This document shows, piece by piece, positions 5,682 through 10,579 of a stretch of DNA of 10,579 nt. Numbering within the stretch: the first letter of the stretch is position 1; every line of letters starts with the position of its first letter. Location: NCBI GenBank assembly GCA_046728975.1, contig JBKPFU010000192.1:1-10579 (forward strand), written 5' to 3'. The notes below the pieces were generated by a model. It was given only the letters and a program-made list of their open reading frames with translations. It was not told the origin of the DNA and did no database searches. Source of the DNA: JBKPFU01 sp046728975. Its GTDB lineage: Bacteria > Actinomycetota > Thermoleophilia > Gaiellales > Gaiellaceae. The position numbers and the translations under genes were made by a program.

Positions 5682-6967
5682 GGGTAGATGCCGCGCACGG
5701 TCAGTGCTCCGGCTACCTCGCGAATCCCAGCCACGAGCGCGGCCGCACGTAGCGACAGCCCCTGCTGCTCGGCGAGCGTCCAGACACGGTCGAAGGCGTC
5801 GTTCAGCTGATCGGCCAGCTTGGCGCGGATCTCGTTCCGTGTCCAGAACAGCCGGCCGAGATCCTGGACCCACTCGAAGTAGGAGACGGTGACGCCGCCG
5901 GCGTTCGTGAGCACGTCCGGGAGCACGAGGATGCCGCGGTCCTCGAGGATCGCGTCGGCCTCGATCGTCGTCGGGCCGTTCGCCCCCTCCGCGATCACGC
6001 GGGCCTGCACGCGCGCCGCGTTGTCGCCCGTTACCTGATCTTCGCGCGCGGCGAGCACGAGCACGTCGCAAGGAAGCTCGAGCAGCTCCTCGTTTGTGAT
6101 CCGCTCGCACTTGTCGTAGGCGGCGAGAGAGCCGTGCTGCTCGGCGAACCCGCGCAGCTCGGCGATGTCGAGCCCGTTCTCGTCGTGCAGCCCACCTGAC
6201 ACGTCGGAGACGGCCACGACTCGCGCGCCCTTCGCAGCGAGCTCGGCGGCCGCGATGCCGCCGACGTTGCCGAAGCCTTGGACGACGAAGCGCTGGCCGG
6301 CGAAATCCCAGCCGAGCCGCTGACAGGCCCGCTCGACGACCATCACGACCCCCGCGCCGGTCGCCTCATGGCGGAAGAGCGAGCCGCCGAGCGCGACAGG
6401 CTTGCCGGTCACGATCTCCGGCACGGCGTAGCCCTTCTGCATCGAATAGGTGTCCATCATCCAGGCCATCGTCTGCTCGTTCGTAGCCATGTCCGGAGCC
6501 GGGATGTCCTCCTGGGGTCCGATCACGGGCAGGAGCTCAGACGTGAAACGGCGTGTGATCTTCTGCAGCTCGCCCACCGAAAGCGCCCGCGGGTTGCAGC
6601 GGACACCGCCCTTGGCGCCGCCGTACGGAAGCTGCAGCAGCGCGCACTTCCAGGTCATCCACATGGCGAGCGCGGCGCACTCGCCGAGCGTCACCTCGGG
6701 GTCGTAGCGGACGCCGCCCTTCGTCGGGCCGAGCACGCTCGAGTGCTGGACCCGATACCCCGCGAAGACCTTCCATTTTCCGTCGTCGAGCCGGACCGGC
6801 ACGCTGACGACGAGCGACCGCTCTGGAAACCGGAGCCGCTCGGCGACCGCATCGGGGACGTTCGCGTGTGGCAGCGCCTGCTCGTACTGCGCGAGCGCCA
6901 TCTGGAAAAGCGGCGTTTCCCACTCGAGCGGCTCTTCTCCGACCGAAACATCCTGCACCTCGGCCAT
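5678..6967 (-). CDS. gdhA: Glutamate dehydrogenase (Glu/Leu/Phe/Val dehydrogenase family)
   Basis: 429 residues, the usual size of the hexameric enzyme. It interconverts glutamate and 2-oxoglutarate plus ammonia with NAD(P). N-terminal substrate domain: GPTKGGVRYDP (80-90), Lys107 for the substrate carboxylate, catalytic Lys119 in PYGGAKGG, and Asp159 in PAPDMAT. Coenzyme domain: GFGNVGG (231-237), a strand ending VAVSD (251-255), then AEGANGPTT (327-334) and LPDVLTNAGGV (349-359). Coenzyme choice is not settled by sequence; Asp255 leans to NAD. The stretch before the coenzyme domain reads GGSLFRHEATG, where many homologues have Gly-Arg after Ser-x. ATG 6967 was chosen because family homology starts just after it; the frame stays open upstream only by chance. 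No SD; a TACACT box 6 bases upstream suggests a leaderless message. The CBS gene follows with overlap. Confidence 0.95.
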   Translation of the reverse strand: MAEVQDVSVGEEPLEWETPLFQMALAQYEQALPHANVPDAVAERLRFPERSLVVSVPVRLDDGKWKVFAGYRVQHSSVLGPTKGGVRYDPEVTLGECAALAMWMTWKCALLQLPYGGAKGGVRCNPRALSVGELQKITRRFTSELLPVIGPQEDIPAPDMATNEQTMAWMMDTYSMQKGYAVPEIVTGKPVALGGSLFRHEATGAGVVMVVERACQRLGWDFAGQRFVVQGFGNVGGIAAAELAAKGARVVAVSDVSGGLHDENGLDIAELRGFAEQHGSLAAYDKCERITNEELLELPCDVLVLAAREDQVTGDNAARVQARVIAEGANGPTTIEADAILEDRGILVLPDVLTNAGGVTVSYFEWVQDLGRLFWTRNEIRAKLADQLNDAFDRVWTLAEQQGLSLRAAALVAGIREVAGALTVRGIYP

Positions 6968-6973
6968 GGGCGG

Positions 6974-6979
6974 AGTGTA
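6974..6979 (-). promoter_or_regulatory. Candidate -10 box for a leaderless dehydrogenase transcript
   Basis: On the minus strand this reads TACACT, fits TANNNT, and ends 6 bases before ATG 6967. No SD lies between. No good -35 was found at 16-18 bases. Confidence 0.45.
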
Positions 6980-7052
6980 GAGCGGGCTCTCTCGCGGGAG
7001 GCGGCAAACGTTCGATCCTGCAGCACCTTTCTCAAACCTGCCGAAATCGCGC

Positions 7053-7083
7053 TTGCAAACCACAAACTTCCTGGTACTGTCGA
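7053..7083 (+). promoter_or_regulatory. Promoter-like element, copy 1
   Basis: TTGCAA (7053-7058), a 16-base spacer, TGG and TACTGT (7075-7080) read as a -35, extended -10 and -10. The same layout recurs at 10537-10567. Fifteen bases, TCCTGGTACTGTCGA (7069-7083), are identical in both. An ECF-type reading (AAACC, 16 bases, TGTC) is also possible. It should drive the proline-rich and Ig-repeat gene pair. Confidence 0.6.
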
Positions 7084-7093
7084 AGGCTCCCTC

Positions 7094-7122
7094 GCAAGTG
7101 CAGACGGGAGGGCAGCAAGTGC
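7094..7122 (+). repeat. Direct repeat in the operon leader
   Basis: GCAAGTGC occurs at 7094-7101 and 7115-7122, exactly 21 bp apart, or two helical turns, just downstream of the predicted transcription start. Between them CTCCC (7087-7091) can pair with GGGAG (7106-7110). It could be an operator or a leader RNA element. Copy 2 of the promoter is cut off at the window edge, so conservation cannot be tested here. Confidence 0.4.
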
Positions 7123-7219
7123 CAGGGGAAGGCGTGCGGCGTCCGGGGAGGACGGGGTTCGACTGCGAATTTGGGCCGGAGTAACCACCGGCGGGATCCG
7201 CGGACGCCGCGCGCTTGCC

Positions 7220-7897
7220 GTGGCCGTATGTATCGCGATGCTTGCCTGCCTCGCGGTGCTGGGCTTCGCTTCCGGCCAAGCGGCGGCGGGCGATCCAACG
7301 CTGACGACATCCACGACGTCGCCGCTCCCCGATCCCCCGCCGACAGCCGCGCCGAAACCCGATTCACCCCCAACGATTCGTCGACGGGCGCGCCCGACCC
7401 GCGCGACGGCGCCCACTCCGCCGCCGCCACCACCGCCCAGTCAGGAAGTCCCACCGCCTAAACAGGAAGCGCCGACGCAGACGGCGCAGCAGCCTCCGGC
7501 CGCCCCACCGGCGGTCGAAGCACCACGGCCGCGTGCTCGTCCCTCCGTGTCACGCACTGCGCCAAAGCCGCAAGTCGTCAGCGAACCTGTAGCGCAACCG
7601 CGACCGAGGCTGGAGTTGCCCCGCCGCACCGAGTCCAAGGCTGCCCCGGTGGGCAGGGTTGCTCTTTCGCTCCCCGCCGCCGAGCCAAGCTCGTCGTCCG
7701 CGCTAGTCCTCCTGTTCCTCGTCATCTCGGGCAGCCTCTCGCTCGTACTTCTCGGCCTCGCAGCGATGCCGCCGTGGGCCCTCCCTCGACAGGTCTCGTT
7801 GGTCCTCTATGACCACCGCCAGACGCTTGGGCTCACGGGCATCGTGATCGTCGCGAGCGTCGGCCTCGCTGTTGTCGTCGCCGGTCTCGCATCATGA
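7220..7897 (+). CDS. Proline-rich membrane protein, function unknown
   Basis: 225 residues from GTG 7220. Order: a hydrophobic signal-like segment (1-23), a Pro/Ala/Thr/Arg-rich stretch (about 36-155, with an unbroken run of eight or more prolines near 66-73), then two membrane helices (160-183 and 203-223) and almost no C-terminal tail. The long linker would lie outside the membrane if the signal is real. The start is uncertain. GTG 7220 leaves no positive charge before the hydrophobic segment, whereas the upstream in-frame residues include RGRR, as a signal peptide needs. No ATG, GTG or TTG occurs in frame between 7082 and 7220. CTG 7163, 11 bases after GGGGAGG (7145-7151), is an alternative. 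Its stop overlaps the next start (ATGA), so it likely forms an operon with the Ig-repeat protein and may anchor or export it (inference). Not a family I recognise. Confidence 0.75.
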   Translation: MAVCIAMLACLAVLGFASGQAAAGDPTLTTSTTSPLPDPPPTAAPKPDSPPTIRRRARPTRATAPTPPPPPPPSQEVPPPKQEAPTQTAQQPPAAPPAVEAPRPRARPSVSRTAPKPQVVSEPVAQPRPRLELPRRTESKAAPVGRVALSLPAAEPSSSSALVLLFLVISGSLSLVLLGLAAMPPWALPRQVSLVLYDHRQTLGLTGIVIVASVGLAVVVAGLAS

Positions 7898-10512
7898 GCC
7901 GCCGGTGGCGAGTCGTCATTCCTCTCGCTGCTCTCGCTCTCGCTTTGCCGTTGATCGCGCAGGCGGATCCGAGCGATACCTACACCGCGCAGGGAAGCCC
8001 GGCTGCGGTGCAGCCATCGACAAGCAAGCCGTACGTCATCACGCTCACGAACAGCAGCGGCTCCACAGATAGGGCGCGCAGCGCGCGGATCGACATCCCG
8101 ACGGGGTTCGCTGTCGATGCGCCCCTAACCGCGACGACGACCGCATCTGGCACGTGCGTGAGCGCGTCGTGGACGGCGACGCTGGCCGCGGACAATTCGC
8201 ACATCGACCTCACCTCGCCTTCGGGGGGAGCGAACGAGCTCTGCCCCGGCGGCGTGCTCACAGTCGGTTTCCAGGCGACAGCTTCCGCCGCCCAAGGGAC
8301 GTACACATGGCAGACGGAACTGCATCGTGGCGCGACCGCCTTCGCGCTCAACGGTCCGCAGCCGACGGTCGTGGTAGACGGGTCGCCGCCGCCCGCACCC
8401 ACAATTGGATCCCACCCGCCTGCACCGAGCGGCTCGACTGACGCTACCCTCGGCTTCTTGGATTCGGAAGGCGAAGTCGTCTTCCAGTGCAGGCTCGATG
8501 CGAACCCATTCGGCGCCTGCACGAGCCCCAAAAGCTACTCCGGCCTCTCCGACGGTCCACACACCTTCGCGGTGAAGGCGGTTGACGCGGCCGGGAACGA
8601 GAGTGCGGTTTCGACGTTCGCCTGGACCGTCGACACAACCGCGCCGCCGGCACCTACGATCGGTTCGCACCCGTCGTCGCTGAGCTCAGCGCAAGGCGCA
8701 AGCTTTGCCTTCTCGGATACGGAGGGCGGCGTTGGCTTCCAATGCAAGGTCGACGCCAATCCCTTCGGCGACTGCACGAGCCCGAAGAGCTACTCCGGCC
8801 TTGCCGACGGCTCCCACACGTTCCAGGTCAAGGCCATCGACGCGGTGGGGAACGAGAGCCCGGCCTCCACGTTCACCTGGACGATCGACACCGTCGCGCC
8901 CCCGGCACCACAGATCGATGCCGAGAGCGCGCCCCCAAATGTCACCGCCTCGACGAGCGCGGCCTTCGTCTTCTCGGACGCCGAGGCCGGTGTGACCTTC
9001 CGCTGTAGCCGCGACGGCAGCGCGTTCACCTCGTGCACGAGCCCTAAGACCTACTCGGGCCTAGGCGACGGACCGCACACGTTCGAAGTCACCGCGCGCG
9101 ACCAGGCCGGCAACGAGAGCACCGCCGCACCGTGGGCGTGGTTGGTCGATACGCTCAATCCGGTCGTCACGATCGCGTCTGGCCCAGAGCGCGTGACGAA
9201 CCTGACGGGCGCGACCTTCACCTTCTTCTCGAGCAAGCTCAACAGCACCTACAAGTGCAAGCTCGACGGAAGCGCCTTCAGCGACTGCACGAGCCCGAGG
9301 ACGTATTCGAACCTGACCAATGGCTTGCACAGCTTTCAGGTGCAAGCGACCGACGGCGTCGGTAACACCGGCCCCGCGACCATCGTCGACTGGACCGTCG
9401 ACACGGTTCCGCCGCCACCGCCGGCGATCGCCGATGCCCCGCGGACGGCGACCACCGCGACCACCGCGACGTTTGTCTTCTCCGACAGCGAGCCCGGACT
9501 GAGCTTCGAGTGCCAGCGCGACGGCGGTGCGTTCTCCGCCTGTGCGAGCCCGAAGACGTATACAGGCCTCGCCAACGGCTCCCACAGCTTCGCGGTACGC
9601 GCAACGGATGCGGCCGGCAACACCGGTGCGGCCGCAACCCGCAGCTGGACGGTCGACACCGTCCCGCCGGACACGGCGGTCTCCTTGGGTCCCGCGGCGG
9701 TCAGCGGCAGCTCCTCCGCAACTTTTGCCTTCACGAGCAACGAGGGCGGCACGAGCTTCGCCTGCAGCGTCGACGGCGGCTCCTTCGCGCCCTGCGTCTC
9801 GCCGCAGACCTACGGCGGCTTCGGCGACGGACCCCACTCCTTCCGGGTGCGGGCGACGGACGCCGCCGGCAACCTCGATCCCACACCGGCTTCGTACGCG
9901 TGGACGGTCACGCTGCTTGGACCGACCCGCGCCGACCGTACGCCGCCCGGCAACGTCGCCAACCTCGCCAAGGGCGTCGGCTACCGAAGGCTGAAGCTCC
10001 GGTGGAGGAAGCCGGCCGACGCCGATTTCGACCACGTCCAGGTCCTGGTCACGAACGACCCCCGGCGCGCCCCCGGGATCGTCGTCTACGAGGGCGTCGG
10101 CACGAGCTACACGGACGCGAAGTTCCGAAACGGCGTCTACTACCGGTACGCGATCATCAGCTACGACCGGGCGGGCAACGCGTCGAAGGGCGTGAGGCTT
10201 CTTGTACGGCCGAGCGCGCTGCTCCCGACCCCGAAAGAGGGCGCGCGGGTCAGGACGGCGCCTCTGCTCGACTGGGCCGCGGTGCGTGGCGCGACCTTCT
10301 ACAACGTCCAGCTCTACCAGGGCCCGACCAAGGTCCTTAGCGCCTGGCCGCGGCTCTCCAAGCTCAAGCTCGAGAAGCGGTGGTCGTACCGCGGTAGGAG
10401 CTACACGCTGAAGAAGGGGCGTTATCGCTGGTACATCTGGCCCGGCTTCGGGCGCCAGGCGAGGGCGCGCTACGGACAGCTGCTGGGCCAGAGCACCTTC
10501 AGCGTCCGGTAG
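7894..10512 (+). CDS. Secreted protein with six tandem Ig-like repeats
   Basis: 872 residues. Signal peptide 1-24 (RR, hydrophobic core, AQA cleavage before Asp25). An N-terminal beta-rich domain (about 26-163, with Cys88 and Cys117) resembles DUF11/CARDB-type Ig folds. Six Ig-like repeats of 84-87 residues follow (165-676), then an FN3-like domain (about 683-772) and a C-terminal domain rich in Trp, Tyr and Lys (773-872). No LPxTG motif, membrane helix or catalytic motif is seen, so it is a secreted or cell-surface structural or adhesive protein, with ligand unknown. All 14 cysteines fall in pairs, as expected outside the cell. ATG 7894 overlaps the previous stop and has no SD, so translation is probably coupled. 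Similar repeat proteins are common in Thermoleophilia. Confidence 0.9.
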   Translation: MSRRWRVVIPLAALALALPLIAQADPSDTYTAQGSPAAVQPSTSKPYVITLTNSSGSTDRARSARIDIPTGFAVDAPLTATTTASGTCVSASWTATLAADNSHIDLTSPSGGANELCPGGVLTVGFQATASAAQGTYTWQTELHRGATAFALNGPQPTVVVDGSPPPAPTIGSHPPAPSGSTDATLGFLDSEGEVVFQCRLDANPFGACTSPKSYSGLSDGPHTFAVKAVDAAGNESAVSTFAWTVDTTAPPAPTIGSHPSSLSSAQGASFAFSDTEGGVGFQCKVDANPFGDCTSPKSYSGLADGSHTFQVKAIDAVGNESPASTFTWTIDTVAPPAPQIDAESAPPNVTASTSAAFVFSDAEAGVTFRCSRDGSAFTSCTSPKTYSGLGDGPHTFEVTARDQAGNESTAAPWAWLVDTLNPVVTIASGPERVTNLTGATFTFFSSKLNSTYKCKLDGSAFSDCTSPRTYSNLTNGLHSFQVQATDGVGNTGPATIVDWTVDTVPPPPPAIADAPRTATTATTATFVFSDSEPGLSFECQRDGGAFSACASPKTYTGLANGSHSFAVRATDAAGNTGAAATRSWTVDTVPPDTAVSLGPAAVSGSSSATFAFTSNEGGTSFACSVDGGSFAPCVSPQTYGGFGDGPHSFRVRATDAAGNLDPTPASYAWTVTLLGPTRADRTPPGNVANLAKGVGYRRLKLRWRKPADADFDHVQVLVTNDPRRAPGIVVYEGVGTSYTDAKFRNGVYYRYAIISYDRAGNASKGVRLLVRPSALLPTPKEGARVRTAPLLDWAAVRGATFYNVQLYQGPTKVLSAWPRLSKLKLEKRWSYRGRSYTLKKGRYRWYIWPGFGRQARARYGQLLGQSTFSVR
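8386..9921 (+). repeat. Six tandem Ig-like repeat units within the secreted protein
   Basis: Repeats span residues 165-250, 251-335, 336-422, 423-506, 507-591 and 592-676. Each runs from a Pro-rich entry, through F-F-S-D-x-E, C-x9-C, SPKTYSGL, DG-HTF-V-A-D-AGN, to W-VDT. Cysteines are at 199/209, 284/294, 371/381, 455/465, 540/550 and 624/634, the spacing constant in all six. Units 1 and 2 are the most alike and probably the latest duplication; unit 4 and unit 6 diverge most. The unit length (about 252-261 bp) makes the region prone to recombination and misassembly. Confidence 0.9.
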
Positions 10513-10536
10513 CTCGGCCTGAGCGGAAAATCCCAG

Positions 10537-10567
10537 TTGAAAACCGCAAAAATCCTGGTACTGTCGA
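10537..10567 (+). promoter_or_regulatory. Promoter-like element, copy 2 (for a gene beyond the window)
   Basis: TTGAAA (10537-10542), a 16-base spacer and TGG-TACTGT (10559-10564) repeat the element at 7053-7083. The two regions align without gaps from 7041/10525 to the window end, matching at 40 of 55 positions by my count. It begins 24 bases after the Ig-protein stop, with no terminator hairpin between, so a further plus-strand unit is expected to the right. Confidence 0.6.
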
Positions 10568-10579
10568 GCCTCCCCTCGC

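Noticed and set aside
4449..5687. 412-codon plus-strand frame
   Set aside because: It runs out of frame through the phosphatase and hypothetical genes and antisense to the CBS gene, with an Arg-rich composition typical of shadow frames.
6278..7219. Long plus-strand frame upstream of the proline-rich protein
   Set aside because: It is antisense to the conserved coding sequence of glutamate dehydrogenase and shows no family motif; GC-rich DNA leaves such frames open.
7053..7219. Known riboswitch (c-di-GMP, c-di-AMP) in the operon leader
   Set aside because: I compared it by eye with the conserved core of those classes and found no match beyond short G-rich strings.
6968..7279. N-terminal extension of glutamate dehydrogenase
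   Set aside because: The 104 extra residues lack family similarity and overlap the opposite-strand promoter and gene; a -10 box sits just before ATG 6967.
8386..9921. Possible CRISPR-like or satellite repeat array
   Set aside because: The periodicity of about 255 bp follows protein domain boundaries and the reading frame, without short identical repeats or unique spacers.

Overview
This window is GC-rich with strongly GC-biased third codon positions. It encodes a secreted protein of tandem Ig-like repeats, a compact Ppx/GppA phosphatase, a membrane-bound class III adenylate cyclase, and several SD-less genes with a TANNNT box 6-8 nt before the ATG. Together these suggest a high-GC actinobacterium, most likely of the class Thermoleophilia (Gaiella/Solirubrobacter-like). 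That placement is inferred from gene style and was not searched.

Left third (1-2439), accessory in character: the 3' end of a cupin protein, a decayed fragment of a class I SAM methyltransferase running in frame into an alpha/beta hydrolase gene, and a RibD-C/DHFR-like reductase with a good SD. A 512-bp gap follows. It holds an imperfect inverted repeat, a 28-bp exact copy of the middle and 3' side of the initiator tRNA, and a minus-strand stretch that looks coding but has no start.

Middle (2440-5271): a class III adenylate cyclase with an intact catalytic set and a multi-pass membrane domain. Then comes the initiator tRNA-fMet on the minus strand with its intrinsic terminator, divergent from a Ppx/GppA phosphatase. 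A small conserved-type hypothetical gene with a near-perfect SD follows the phosphatase.

Next (5268-6967, minus strand): a glutamate dehydrogenase gene translationally coupled (GTGA overlap) to a small two-CBS-domain protein. The CBS gene ends in a 4-bp CTAG overlap with the convergent hypothetical gene.

Right third (7053-10579): a two-gene operon of a proline-rich membrane protein and an 872-residue secreted protein, joined by an ATGA overlap. The secreted protein has six tandem Ig-like repeats, each with a CX9C cysteine pair, and two C-terminal beta domains. The promoter-like element in front of this operon recurs, ungapped, just after it at the window's right edge. This suggests a second transcription unit under the same control begins immediately outside the window. 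It is the least explained feature here.
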